Positions 9,136 to 19,255 of a stretch of DNA of 64,000 nt are shown piece after piece; position 1 is the stretch's first letter, and each line of letters starts with the position of its first letter. The stretch is from Chitinophagaceae bacterium. Lineage in GTDB: Bacteria > Bacteroidota > Bacteroidia > Chitinophagales > Chitinophagaceae. The translations under genes and the position numbers were made by a program. The DNA is taken from contig JAMLGU010000004.1 in the NCBI GenBank assembly GCA_023957575.1, positions 124,001-188,000 on the forward strand, written 5' to 3'. Below the pieces are notes generated by a model that was not told the origin of the DNA, ran no database searches, and saw only the letters and a list, made by a program, of their open reading frames with translations.

Positions 9136-11100
9136 TTAGTATTTCACTTTGATTATATTAAAGGAATATCTCTTTGCAGTAATTACCGGCCTCTTATTAT
9201 TAATTTTTATAACAGATTCTATAGGAGAAATATTCCCCGGCAACTGAATGGAGTTGCAGGCAGTCAGGTCATCATTTTGTAATTCTATTAATTTCACCGA
9301 AGAAGTTAAAATCTTTTTACCAATAAAATTCAGATTGATCACCTTAGATTTATTTTCTGCATTTATAATTTTTAAAATCAGTTCCTTTTTATTTTCATCA
9401 ATAGTAGCAGATGCATATAAGCTATCCTGCCCTGCTACGGGGCTGCCATCTAATTGAATGGGAATCACTCTAGTACCTTTATTTAATGAAAATAGTTTCT
9501 GTACATAATAATTGGGGGTACCATAAATATTAAGATTATCTATCCAAATCATATCCGGAGTCCACTGCCAACCATCTACGTGAGCAAACAGAGGTGCATA
9601 CGAAGCCATCTGAACAACATCGGCATTTCTCTCAAATCCAGTCATCATTGCAGCTTCAGACAGGGCAGATAACCAGTTATTTTTGGTAACTCCATTGGGT
9701 ATTCCCTTAACGTGCGAAGCATATTCCCCTGCAAAGACTTTTGACGCATTTCGTGGATAACTATCATAGCGCGAGGCATTTTCAAAAAAGAACTGTGGCG
9801 GCCGATAATAGTGTTCATCTATAAAATCTGTATTCAATGCACGTAAACTGTTATTTAAATAATCAAATCTTTCTCCATTGGGATCAGTACCCGAACTGGC
9901 AATTAATTGAATTTCAGGATATTTTTCTTTTATCGCTTTCTGAAATAATTTGAACCTTTCTATATATTGAGGCCCCCAGTTTTCATTACCTATCCCAATC
10001 ATTTTTAAATTAAAGGGTTTCGGATGCCCCATATCAAATCTAACCTTACCCCATATTGTACTTTCATCTCCGTTAGCAAATTCAACAAGATCTAAAGCAT
10101 CCTGAATATAGGGTTGTAGTTCATTGAGAGGTACAAGTTCTGCTGAATTAAATTGGCATGCCATACCACAATTAAGAATGGGTAATGGCTCCGAACCAAT
10201 ATCTTCACATATCTGGAAATATTCAAAAAAACCTAATCCAAATGATTGAAAATAATCGGGTGCAGGTCGATGGGCAAACTCAAAATTCCACCTGTTAATG
10301 AGTGTAGGACGACTTTCTATAGGGCCAATAGTATTTTTCCATTGGTATCGTTGTGAAATATCAAAACCTTCTACTATACATCCTCCGGGAAATCGAATAA
10401 AGCCAGGCTTCATATCTGCCAACATTTGAATCATATCTGCACGTAAACCTCCAGGACGGCCTTTCCAGGTGTCTGAGGGAAATAAGGAGATCATATCCAA
10501 ATCAATAATCCCTTCTCCTTCAAATGACAATTTAAAGGCACCCTTTAAAGCTGTATCTAAGGCATTAAAACTAATATCGTATTTTTTCCAGTCAGCATTT
10601 GCAGTAGGCGTAACAGATACCGATCCTATTTCATTTTTATTACTACCCAATAGGCTGGCACGTATTTTAATATTATTAGAAGCGGTACGATACAGAAAAG
10701 AAAGATCATATCGCAGCCCTTTTTTAATTCCCATACCACGAAACCCTTCATTGGTTAAGGATATATTTGATTGATTACCAGCATTAAGTGTAACCCTCAA
10801 AAATCGTGGATTTGTCTTGAATTGGCTACCCCTGTTTAATACCATTACAGAGCCTTCTCTAAAAGGCTTTTGATTTACCTGCCAACCCATTAACGGCCTG
10901 AAAAATTCAAAGGATCGATTTTTGATTAATTCCGCATAAATACCACCATCTGCACCAAGGTTTATGTCTTCAAAAAAGACACCGTACATATTTGGTGAAA
11001 CTGTCGCCCCCAATTTATTTACTTGTATTGAAAAGGTATGAGACTGAGCATGGGATACTAATGCCGGTATCAATAACATTATAAGCAAAGACTTTTTCAT
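9136..11100 (-). CDS. GH51 alpha-L-arabinofuranosidase with N-terminal carbohydrate-binding-like domain
   Basis: Secreted 654-residue enzyme. The start at 11100 gives a Sec signal (MKKSLLIMLLIPALVSHAQS); an upstream in-frame ATG at 11202 adds a non-signal-like extension. Residues 20-60 carry the GVFFEDINLGADGGIYAELI motif of the long GH51 subgroup, then a CBM4/9-like beta-sandwich (about 65-210), then the TIM barrel with FIRFPGGC near 234-241. Acid/base Glu373 is in GIGNENWG and nucleophile Glu459 in VFAGEYASH. It is the closest paralogue of the broken GH43-GH51 gene, which adds a propeller module. It probably starts its own transcript, since a 397-bp gap with a promoter candidate separates it from the GH92 gene. 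Confidence 0.93.
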   Translation of the reverse strand: MKKSLLIMLLIPALVSHAQSHTFSIQVNKLGATVSPNMYGVFFEDINLGADGGIYAELIKNRSFEFFRPLMGWQVNQKPFREGSVMVLNRGSQFKTNPRFLRVTLNAGNQSNISLTNEGFRGMGIKKGLRYDLSFLYRTASNNIKIRASLLGSNKNEIGSVSVTPTANADWKKYDISFNALDTALKGAFKLSFEGEGIIDLDMISLFPSDTWKGRPGGLRADMIQMLADMKPGFIRFPGGCIVEGFDISQRYQWKNTIGPIESRPTLINRWNFEFAHRPAPDYFQSFGLGFFEYFQICEDIGSEPLPILNCGMACQFNSAELVPLNELQPYIQDALDLVEFANGDESTIWGKVRFDMGHPKPFNLKMIGIGNENWGPQYIERFKLFQKAIKEKYPEIQLIASSGTDPNGERFDYLNNSLRALNTDFIDEHYYRPPQFFFENASRYDSYPRNASKVFAGEYASHVKGIPNGVTKNNWLSALSEAAMMTGFERNADVVQMASYAPLFAHVDGWQWTPDMIWIDNLNIYGTPNYYVQKLFSLNKGTRVIPIQLDGSPVAGQDSLYASATIDENKKELILKIINAENKSKVINLNFIGKKILTSSVKLIELQNDDLTACNSIQLPGNISPIESVIKINNKRPVITAKRYSFNIIKVKY

Positions 11101-11374
11101 ATCAAAAATGTTAAAAGGAACCCGCTTAGCGAGACCGATATGACTATATTGTAATACAAATTTGAGACGTGTCCAACTAAGTAATTGTCGTATTAATTGC
11201 ATGGCTTAAAAATTACATTATTATTAGAATAAACAAAATGATCGTCTAAAGTGCTTTTAATTACAAAATCATTTTCCAATTTAAAAAAAATAACCAATAA
11301 TTAAAAAAGCTCGTTTTCTTTACTACTTTGGTTATATACAAAAGCAAACGTCAACCAGCATAGCAAATCTTTTG

Positions 11375-11405
11375 CAAAAATAAATGTATTTTTTACAATT
11401 ACAAA
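11375..11405 (-). promoter_or_regulatory. Bacteroidota-type promoter upstream of the GH51 genes
   Basis: Minus strand: TTTG (complement of 11402-11405), a 19-bp spacer, TATTTTTG (complement of 11375-11382). The spacing is identical to the site at 4377-4407. It would start a transcript near 11368, about 268 nt upstream of the GH51 start at 11100, covering the two intact GH51 genes and the broken fusion. The rest of the gap 11101-11497 is AT-rich with no supported gene. Confidence 0.5.
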
Positions 11406-11497
11406 ATATTTTTTTATTTTTTAAAATTTTATTCAAAATTACTAATGCCATATAGTATTAAAAACAGGAATCCAAATTCTTTAGGAAGGTCGATTTT

Positions 11498-13747
11498 TTA
11501 CTTCTTTTTTTGATAAATAGGGTCGTCTGAGAGAAAAAATACCAGATTTCCTCCCTTAAGAATATCAAAATAAGTAAAATATTTTTTTTTATAGGGTTTC
11601 CCATCCCACATAATTTTGTGTATATAAACAGAATTCTCCGACTGCTTTTTTTTACTTATTTCTAAGGTTTTTCCATTTATTAATTGAATAGTAATCCTAT
11701 CAAAAAGAGGAGTACAGATTTCATATTTACCCGAAACCGGATCCACCGGATAAAAACCAAGTGATGCAAATACATACCAGGCACTCATCTGTCCCGCATC
11801 ATCATTTCCACTTAATCCTCCGGGACCTTCGGCATATTCTTCCTTTAAAATATTGCTGACAATCTCCTGCGTTTTAAAAGGTGAGTGGGTATAGTTATAC
11901 AAAAAAGGAATGTGATGCCCCGGCTCGTTTCCATGCCAGTATTCTCCCTTTATAAATAAGCTGTCTAAAGCCTTTTCAAATACTTTTTTGCCTCCCATTA
12001 GTTTAGCCAAGCCTGTAATATCCTGTGGTACATAAAAAGTGTATTGCCTCGGTGTTCCCTCTGTAATATACGCCTCGCGGATATCAGGATTAAAACTTGC
12101 CGTCCAGTCTCCATTCGAATGCTTTCCCCGCATCATTCCCACAGATTTATCAAAGATATTTTTATAATTATGAGCACGGGCTTTCAATAACTTATAATCA
12201 TTTTTTTGGTGCAATGCCTTTGCAATAGAGGCAAGGGCGTAATCATCGTAGGCATATTCCAGTGTACGGCTTACCTGTTCTTTTTTATGAAAAGCATCGG
12301 GCACGCTATCTTCCATTGGAATAAACCCATATTTTAGATAAGAGGGGAGTGCACGCCTGCCCATCCCGTTTTTATAGTCCGTATCCTCAGGTGTTTCAAA
12401 TGCATTTTTTCGCATCTGTTGATAGGCTTCTTTTATATCATAATTTCTAATACCTTTATTAAATGCAGATGCGATTACCACTGATGAGTGATCTCCTATC
12501 ATGGCAGCAGTGTAATTATTCCAGCAGGGGAAAATAGGCATCCATTCGCCTTGCTTACCCTTTAAAATCAGAGATTGCACAAATTGGTTTGTCAACTCCG
12601 GATTAAGAAGTTCTATGAGAGGTAACTGTGCTCTATAAATATCCCACATTGAGAAATCATCAAAATAGGCGCCTTTCGATATTCTCTCTACTTCATAATT
12701 ACCCGAAAATTTTGGATAGGTTCCGTCCTCGTCACTCATCAATCGTGGGTGCTGCAAAGCATGGTACAATGCGGTATAGAACTTGCCTTTATCTTCCACT
12801 TTATCAGTTTCTACTTTAACCATACCCAGAGAGGCTTCCCATTTCTGCTCAGCCAATGCTTTTATCTGAGTAAAGCTCTTATTATTTACCTCCGCGATAA
12901 AATTATTTTTTGCGCCCTGTATGGATGTAAAGGAAGTACCAACATATATCTCGACCGACTCTCCTTTTTGTAAATAATAACTGATATAAGCGCCTCCCTC
13001 TTGCTTATTTATAATTTCCTTTTCATTAAAAACCTGATCCTTAATGAACGTGCCGGATGCTATAAATTTTTTATCTGGTTTAAAATAGTAACAGCCGTCA
13101 AATCCGGCTTTTTGTCCCACCCCCTGATAAATACGATGAGCAGTATTGGTACCGTTAATTTCATACTTTGAGGTATTGATACTAACCCTACTCGTTTCAT
13201 AATCGCTATTGGGTATAAACAATAGATGCAGGCTATCACTCTTCAACATGGTGAGCTTTATAACCCCACATCGAAGGGTAGCACTCAATTCCAGTTTAAA
13301 GTTGTGCATAGGTGACAGCATTTGATAATAAGCAGGCGAAGTCGTTTCATTATTATGAGAAAAAGGAAACTGATAACCTGATTTAGCCGTTCTCAGCCTT
13401 CCTGTTACAGGCATTATAGTAAAACTTCCATAGTCCTGCATACAACTTCCACTAATCCAATGTGTAGCTCTAATACCACTAAACAAACTATCATTATAAA
13501 AGTAGGGCGGTACACATTTTCTTTCAGTAAACCGGGTTTGCGGAGTGAACTGCGTCATCCCAAATGGCAACCCAACTGCAGGAATTGTATTTGCATTTTT
13601 TTCTGACCCTGCTTCACTATGTTTCAGAGCAGATACGGTAGTAGAAGGTGCCGTTCCTGTAAGTGGCTGCACATATTGTATTACATTTTGCGCAGTAGCA
13701 TGAATTAATACAAAAGAAAAAATTATTGTGATCACCCACTTTCTCAT
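11498..13747 (-). CDS. GH92 alpha-mannosidase
   Basis: Secreted Ca-dependent exo-alpha-mannosidase family member, 749 residues from the chosen start at 13747, where a Sec signal begins (MRKWVITIIFSFVLIHATAQ). The N-terminal beta-sandwich contains the GLPFGMTQFTPQT region and SGSCMQDYGSF. The C-terminal (alpha/alpha)6 domain has the GH92 hallmarks EGPGGLSGNDDAGQMSAWYVF and HIPFLYNYT. GH92 enzymes mostly act on N-glycan or mannan alpha-1,2/1,3-mannosides, so its place in an arabinan-type locus suggests glycoprotein-linked plant material such as extensin or arabinogalactan protein; that is inference. It follows susD after 130 bp containing a strong hairpin, so its expression may be lower than that of susCD. 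Confidence 0.92.
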   Translation of the reverse strand: MRKWVITIIFSFVLIHATAQNVIQYVQPLTGTAPSTTVSALKHSEAGSEKNANTIPAVGLPFGMTQFTPQTRFTERKCVPPYFYNDSLFSGIRATHWISGSCMQDYGSFTIMPVTGRLRTAKSGYQFPFSHNNETTSPAYYQMLSPMHNFKLELSATLRCGVIKLTMLKSDSLHLLFIPNSDYETSRVSINTSKYEINGTNTAHRIYQGVGQKAGFDGCYYFKPDKKFIASGTFIKDQVFNEKEIINKQEGGAYISYYLQKGESVEIYVGTSFTSIQGAKNNFIAEVNNKSFTQIKALAEQKWEASLGMVKVETDKVEDKGKFYTALYHALQHPRLMSDEDGTYPKFSGNYEVERISKGAYFDDFSMWDIYRAQLPLIELLNPELTNQFVQSLILKGKQGEWMPIFPCWNNYTAAMIGDHSSVVIASAFNKGIRNYDIKEAYQQMRKNAFETPEDTDYKNGMGRRALPSYLKYGFIPMEDSVPDAFHKKEQVSRTLEYAYDDYALASIAKALHQKNDYKLLKARAHNYKNIFDKSVGMMRGKHSNGDWTASFNPDIREAYITEGTPRQYTFYVPQDITGLAKLMGGKKVFEKALDSLFIKGEYWHGNEPGHHIPFLYNYTHSPFKTQEIVSNILKEEYAEGPGGLSGNDDAGQMSAWYVFASLGFYPVDPVSGKYEICTPLFDRITIQLINGKTLEISKKKQSENSVYIHKIMWDGKPYKKKYFTYFDILKGGNLVFFLSDDPIYQKKK

Positions 13748-13820
13748 TTTATATCCTGCTTTTAATAAATACTTAAATTTCGTTGTTTTATTTGACTTTT
13801 TGCTATTAGTAACTCTAAAA

Positions 13821-13852
13821 TCAAACCCGAAGTGAATCCACTTCGGGTTTGA
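13821..13852 (-). terminator. Stem-loop between susD and the GH92 gene
   Basis: Perfect 14-bp stem, TCAAACCCGAAGTG at 13821-13834 and its complement at 13839-13852, with a 4-nt loop. On the minus strand it is followed by TTTTAGAG. It starts 26 nt beyond the susD stop. It can act as a partial terminator or 3'-end stabiliser, which would keep susCD messages more abundant than those of downstream enzymes, a common arrangement in polysaccharide loci. Confidence 0.65.
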
Positions 13853-13877
13853 CCGCAAAAAGAACAAGCAATTAGCT

Positions 13878-15548
13878 TTAGTACCCTGGATTTTGCTCCA
13901 GTTTGTTATTTGTATTTAACGCCGAAGTTGGTATCGGGAAAATACGACGATAAGTATCTGTATTTGTTTTAAATCCATAAATATTTTCAAACTTTCCAAA
14001 GCGAATCATATCAGTCCGATGCTGACATTCCCAAACCATTTCACGACAACGTTCTTTATATAACTGCTCTAAATCTATCGAAGTCCAGGCTGCTGAAGTA
14101 GAGCGGTTGGCTCTTATTTGGTTTACCAGCGAAAGAGCTGTTTGACCACCTGTTGCAGTACCTCCTCTTAAAATTGCTTCTGCTTTCATGAGGATAATGT
14201 CGCTATATCTAAAAACCGGCACATCATTGTTTTGATTTCTTGTGATGGATCCTGCATCAGGGAAAAACTTAATATTTCTTGCCCCTTGATTCCAGGCTAT
14301 TTCATCATTACCACAATCAAACAAGGTTACATTTTGTCTCAACTTTATAGATGTATCTATATTTAGTTGATAAATATATTCAGCAGTACCATCTGCTCCG
14401 GCATAAAACTGGTCATATCCCTTTTTGGTTGTTTTGACCATTAATGGGCTGCCATTATCCCAGGTTTGAAGCCCATACAACCATTGTTTTAAACGAATAT
14501 CATTTGCATCTTCAAGGAAATAATTAAGATAAGAAGACAAGGTAGCACGCGGACCACTTGGCTTAGTATTTACTAATCCATTACCTGTTGTCAAATTTAC
14601 TACCGGATATGGATTAGTATTATTGCCCGGTGTAGCACCTGAGTATCGGTATTTCATTCCAAGATTTCTGTTGAGATCATACCGAGCAGGGAAGAAATAC
14701 CCATCAGGTGTAGCTGGATCAAAAGGAATGGCAAAGATAAATTCCTTCATGGCCGGTCCATTATTGGGATAGAACATTTGCAAATATGTGTTACGTGGTT
14801 CTATTGCAAACTTCCCTGAATTGATGACCATATCGCAAGCGTTGATACATTCGTTCAACTTCTTGGCGCCTGTATAAACCTCTGCATTTAAATACATTTT
14901 TGCCAAAAGACTGTAGGCAAAGTACTGAGTAGGTTTACCATAAGTAGAGGCATCTACCGTTGTTTTTAGAAAAGGGGTAATCGCCTTTAATTCTGATTCT
15001 ATAAAATTGAATAATTCTGTACGACTTGCTTTTGCCTGCAGTCCAGGGCTGGGATATAAAGTATCAAGTGGCGCTCCACCAAATAAATCCATCAACTCCC
15101 AAAAAGCATAGGCGCGAATTGCTCTTACTTCTGCTAAACTGGCATTTTTTACATCACCTTCAGGAGCATTTCTTAAAATATACATTGTTTGATTACAAAG
15201 GCCCACAAGTCCGGTTGCATCAGCCCAAGATGATCCTACCCAGTTGTGATCTTTGGTCCAGGTATGACGATGCATGTTTTCGTAACTTCCTCCGTCAAAC
15301 CAGTTTCCACCATAAGCCGGCAAGATTGCCTCATCGGTTGTAGCTTCAGTTATAAAAAAGTAAGTAAGACCATAATGTCCTCTCAAACTGGTATAAACTG
15401 GTCCAATCACAGACTGAAACTGATCTACTGTTTGAGGAAAAACGTCTTCCGTATAAAGTGATTTGGGCTTCACGTCTATTTTATGACAGGACCAAAACAA
15501 TAATAAAACTATCGAAGAAAAAATTGAATATATAAGTATCTTTTTCAT
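13878..15548 (-). CDS. SusD/RagB-type surface glycan-binding lipoprotein
   Basis: Outer-membrane lipoprotein of 556 residues that works as the lid of the SusC transporter encoded just upstream (35-bp gap). It has a lipobox FWSC (Cys21), the N-terminal LYTEDVFPQTVDQFQ region, TPR-like helices with RAIRAYAFWELMDLFGGAPL near 150, and the C-terminal SusD signature VPVFRYSDIILMKAEAILRG followed by LYKERCREMVWECQHRTDMIRFG. Length is usual for the family. Glycan specificity cannot be read from sequence; arabinan-type oligosaccharides are suggested by the GH51 genes. Confidence 0.95.
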   Translation of the reverse strand: MKKILIYSIFSSIVLLLFWSCHKIDVKPKSLYTEDVFPQTVDQFQSVIGPVYTSLRGHYGLTYFFITEATTDEAILPAYGGNWFDGGSYENMHRHTWTKDHNWVGSSWADATGLVGLCNQTMYILRNAPEGDVKNASLAEVRAIRAYAFWELMDLFGGAPLDTLYPSPGLQAKASRTELFNFIESELKAITPFLKTTVDASTYGKPTQYFAYSLLAKMYLNAEVYTGAKKLNECINACDMVINSGKFAIEPRNTYLQMFYPNNGPAMKEFIFAIPFDPATPDGYFFPARYDLNRNLGMKYRYSGATPGNNTNPYPVVNLTTGNGLVNTKPSGPRATLSSYLNYFLEDANDIRLKQWLYGLQTWDNGSPLMVKTTKKGYDQFYAGADGTAEYIYQLNIDTSIKLRQNVTLFDCGNDEIAWNQGARNIKFFPDAGSITRNQNNDVPVFRYSDIILMKAEAILRGGTATGGQTALSLVNQIRANRSTSAAWTSIDLEQLYKERCREMVWECQHRTDMIRFGKFENIYGFKTNTDTYRRIFPIPTSALNTNNKLEQNPGY

Positions 15549-15583
15549 TGCGTATTTAATTTAATTGTTCTAAAAAGGTATTA

Positions 15584-18500
15584 TTAAAACCCAAAGTTTA
15601 AGCCAAACATAATAATCCTGGTTTTGGGATAAAAGTTATTGTAATCCACACCCAGTGCAATACCACCTTGATTAATCTCAGGGTCTATACCTGAATACTT
15701 GGTAACAACTAATAAGTTATTTCCAGTTACATACAATCTCAAAGATTTAATAATATTGTTTTGAACAGGTACTTTATATCCTAAAGTAGCATTATCCAAT
15801 CTAACATAGGAGCCATTTTCAATATACCTGTCAGAATATGAATTATTTTTTGCATCAGTCATCAGATCGTTAACTGCCTGATTAGAAATATTAATCACTG
15901 CCGCATTTACAGTATAGGACAGATCAGCTCTGGTGGCATTAAATATTTTATTGCCAAATACACCTCTAAAGAAGAAATTGAAATCGAAGTTTTTGTAGTT
16001 CAGGGTATTATTCCAACCTAATAATAGTTTAGGATGTGGGTTGGCCAAGTAAAAATAATCATCTCCAATAGCAGGCGCAGTAGTTAAAGAACCATCCTTT
16101 TTCTTTACAAATTGAGAATTGCCATTTGCATCCTTGCCTGCATAGCTAAAGGCAAAAAACTGTCCGATTGGATATCCTTCCTTCAGTATTTGTAATGAAG
16201 TATTCGTTTGTCCGGGTCCTTCAGGCCTGGTGTATCTTATTGAGTCAGACGAAACTCCATATTTTTCAGGGCCGTCCATATTCAAAATCAGGTTTTTATT
16301 TACTGCAAAGTTTGCAGATGTATTCCACCTGAATACTTTATTTGAAACCGGAGTAGCTGAAAGTGTTAACTCAATACCTCTGTTTCTAATTTTACCGCCA
16401 TTACCCCAAACAAAACCTCCCGGCACAATAGTATTGCTAACAGAATATCCAAAGATCATATTAGTTGTTGTTTTTTCATAGAAATCCAATGTTCCTGAAA
16501 TTTTATTTTGTAGCAGGCCAAAGTCTAAACCAAGATTTTTGGTAGAAGTAACCTCCCATTTCAGATCAGGATTAGACCCCTGTGTAACTCCAATGGCAGT
16601 GGCAAAAACACCTGCATTGTAATAAGTACCCCGACTGCTAAATAATTGTTTGGCGGTATAAGCCCCAAAGCCAAACGCATTACCGGTTTCTCCATAGCTA
16701 AATCTTAATTTAAGATCGCTGATTAAATTAGAGTTTTTTAAGAATTCTTCTTCATTAATACGCCAAGCTACCCCAATGGCCGGAAAGTACCCCCATTGGT
16801 TATTGGTTCCAAAGACCGAACTTCCATCACGCCTGATAGATGCCTGCAAAAGGTATTTTTCTGCAAAATTGTAATTAACACGCAGGAAGTCTGAAATAAA
16901 TCTGGTAGTTTGAAAAACAGTATTACCAAAATCTACCACATAACCATTAACCGCGTTATAATTTCCTAATCCTAAATTATAATATCCGGTATAGTCTGAA
17001 ACAAAATTAGTGTTATTAGCTTGTAGCCCATCTCCCCAATTGTTTTCCTGCCATGAATAACCAAGCACGGAGTTAATTGAATGTCGGCTTATCTTCTTAT
17101 CCCAAGTCAAAAATGATTCGACAGTAGTAGAATTATTTTCATAAGCACTGCGATAGGCAGCTCCATTCGTTCCAAATGATAATAACCACCGACCTGAGAA
17201 ACCAGGGTCAGGATTATTATAAAAACCTGATTTATAATTGGAACTATAATAACTATTGTAATACTCACCATGCAATGATGTATTCTTTTGATAAGAAGCA
17301 TTCAGGTTATATTTGAAATTCCAGGGCAAATTTGCTTCCACTGTGAAGTTACCCAACAAAGTGTTGTATTTTGTGTCGTCCTGTGCATTGTTAATCAAAG
17401 AGAGCGGATTATAATAACCAGGAGTATTAAAATTTTCAAAATAAGAACCATCATCATTATAAATCGGCGAAACGGGTAAATGCTTAGCAGCCTGCAGCAA
17501 AACTACATTTCGCAGTGGCGTATTTTGTGCTTTGCTACTGGCGTTAGATAAATTTAATCCTAATTTTACCTTATCATTTAGAACAAACTGCTCTAAACTT
17601 AATCTGGCAATAACGCGTTGCAAATTACTTTTAAGCAATATCCCTTCCTTATTCAGGTAATTTAAACTTGCGCTGTATAATGATTTTTCGGATCCTCCGC
17701 TAAAAGAAATATTATGATTTTGAGAAATAGCCTGAGGTCTCTCCACTGCTTTCATCCAATTTGTATTTTTACCAAAATCATCATTTGGTGAAATGCTGAT
17801 ACCGCTTTTTGCAACGAATGCTTTAATTTGGTCGGCATTCATTACGTCTAATTCTCCGGAGACTTTTTCTAAACCTACATACCCATTGTAGGAAGCTTGC
17901 ATTTTTCCAGTTCGTCCTTTCTTAGTAGTAACCATTATTACACCATTTGATGCTTTGTTACCATAGATTGCAGTAGCGGCTGCATCCTTTAATACATCAA
18001 TGGAGGCAATATCATCTGGTGCAATAGCAGCAATATCGGCTCCTGGTACTCCATCAATTACATAAAATGGACCACCGGGGCTATTAATAGTGGAAGGGCC
18101 TCTAAGTGTAACTGAGGCCGACCGGTTGGGGTCTCCACTTGCTGTAATATTAAGACCTGCAACCTTTCCTTGCAACAATTGCCCAATATCGCCTGTAACA
18201 ACCTTGTTTAATTCTTCTGGCTTAATGCTGGTAATGGAACTTGATAAAGTTTTTTTACTTCCTTTACCATAACCAATTACTACCACATCAGAAAGAATCT
18301 CCTTTTTTTCATTTAATACAATTATTAGACTCTCTGTTGAACTTATTGCTACCTCAACAGTTTCATAACCCACAGAGGTAAATATCAGTATATTTCCAAT
18401 ATTGGCCTTAATACCGAAAGACCCGTCCGCATTTGTAGAAGTGGCAGTGTTGCCGTTTTTCACGGTTACTGTTATTCCGCCAATCGGATTATTTGCATCA

Positions 18501-18625
18501 TCCACTACCCTTCCGGTTATATCTTTTCGACTAGCCTGACCCATTAAGAAACTTGGAATTAAAAAGACAACAATAAACATCCCCAAAAGCTTCTTCCAAT
18601 TAAATAAAGAAATGAATAAACTCAT
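15584..18625 (-). CDS. SusC-type TonB-dependent outer-membrane transporter
   Basis: Full-length 1,013-residue importer for oligosaccharides, energised through TonB. It has a Sec signal (about 1-30), a carboxypeptidase-regulatory-like domain (about 35-115), DVVVIGYGKGSKKT at about 139, a plug domain with GPFYVIDGVPG and SIDVLKDAAATAIYG, then the 22-strand barrel ending in a C-terminal Phe (LNFGF). First gene of the susCD-GH92 unit. Its upstream region (18626-18807) is cut short by an insertion sequence 182 bp before the start, which now separates it from the divergent lacI gene. No clear TTTG/TAnnTTTG promoter was found for it. Confidence 0.95.
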   Translation of the reverse strand: MSLFISLFNWKKLLGMFIVVFLIPSFLMGQASRKDITGRVVDDANNPIGGITVTVKNGNTATSTNADGSFGIKANIGNILIFTSVGYETVEVAISSTESLIIVLNEKKEILSDVVVIGYGKGSKKTLSSSITSIKPEELNKVVTGDIGQLLQGKVAGLNITASGDPNRSASVTLRGPSTINSPGGPFYVIDGVPGADIAAIAPDDIASIDVLKDAAATAIYGNKASNGVIMVTTKKGRTGKMQASYNGYVGLEKVSGELDVMNADQIKAFVAKSGISISPNDDFGKNTNWMKAVERPQAISQNHNISFSGGSEKSLYSASLNYLNKEGILLKSNLQRVIARLSLEQFVLNDKVKLGLNLSNASSKAQNTPLRNVVLLQAAKHLPVSPIYNDDGSYFENFNTPGYYNPLSLINNAQDDTKYNTLLGNFTVEANLPWNFKYNLNASYQKNTSLHGEYYNSYYSSNYKSGFYNNPDPGFSGRWLLSFGTNGAAYRSAYENNSTTVESFLTWDKKISRHSINSVLGYSWQENNWGDGLQANNTNFVSDYTGYYNLGLGNYNAVNGYVVDFGNTVFQTTRFISDFLRVNYNFAEKYLLQASIRRDGSSVFGTNNQWGYFPAIGVAWRINEEEFLKNSNLISDLKLRFSYGETGNAFGFGAYTAKQLFSSRGTYYNAGVFATAIGVTQGSNPDLKWEVTSTKNLGLDFGLLQNKISGTLDFYEKTTTNMIFGYSVSNTIVPGGFVWGNGGKIRNRGIELTLSATPVSNKVFRWNTSANFAVNKNLILNMDGPEKYGVSSDSIRYTRPEGPGQTNTSLQILKEGYPIGQFFAFSYAGKDANGNSQFVKKKDGSLTTAPAIGDDYFYLANPHPKLLLGWNNTLNYKNFDFNFFFRGVFGNKIFNATRADLSYTVNAAVINISNQAVNDLMTDAKNNSYSDRYIENGSYVRLDNATLGYKVPVQNNIIKSLRLYVTGNNLLVVTKYSGIDPEINQGGIALGVDYNNFYPKTRIIMFGLNFGF

Positions 18626-18843
18626 AGTAATAGTTAATTTGTTAAAAAAATAAATGAATCTAAAATAAAAAATTGTTTAAAATAATAATCAAAAAGCTAT
18701 CGTTTCGTTTTCAATTTTCATAATACTAACTCAAATCGTGGTTCTTTCGATCTCTCGTTAAGGATTATATGGCAAAGTAATTTATATTTGTTAAAATAAC
18801 ATTTTCTGGCTAATTCTTTTTTTGAGGTGCTATTATTATCTTT

Positions 18844-19224
18844 ATGGTTATGGGACAAAAGGAAAAACAAGTAGAATCAAATGTATTATTTGAATTAAGC
18901 CGAATGATGGTACCGCGTGATTTATTAGGCTTTTTTGATATTGCGGAGGTAAAAGAATTCCACAAAGAATGGCAAATTATATTATGGGAAAAGCGGGAGC
19001 ATGTTCCCACAAAGCTTAAAGGGTTTTCAGATGTAGTGTTGGATGGTTTTTGCAATCCGATAACTATACTCAGCCATGGATTTTCCACTAAGCCGGTCTA
19101 TCTGGTAATGAAACGAAGGCGTTGGAAACGCTCCGGTACAGATGAGCATTTTAGCAACGAGTATGTGATTACCGAGGATTCGGCCAAATTAACTCCTGAC
19201 ATGGCGGGCTTTTTAAAAATATAG
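18844..19224 (+). CDS. ISAon1-type transposase N-terminal region protein
   Basis: 126 residues, first ORF of the insertion sequence. It resembles the short protein that precedes the DDE transposase in Bacteroidota ISAon1-type elements: an N-terminal LFELSRMMVPRDLLGFFDI segment, then KPVYLVMKRRRWKRSG and a C-terminal LTPDMAGFLK. It is probably DNA-binding. It ends at a run of T and A (TTTTTAAAAATA TAG, 19210-19224), and the next ORF is in the +1 frame relative to it. A fused product would need a +1 (or -2) shift; a -1 shift meets TAG at 19227. Confidence 0.8.
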   Translation: MVMGQKEKQVESNVLFELSRMMVPRDLLGFFDIAEVKEFHKEWQIILWEKREHVPTKLKGFSDVVLDGFCNPITILSHGFSTKPVYLVMKRRRWKRSGTDEHFSNEYVITEDSAKLTPDMAGFLKI

Positions 19225-19255
19225 AATAGAGCAACACCCTGTAAACATAAGTTTT

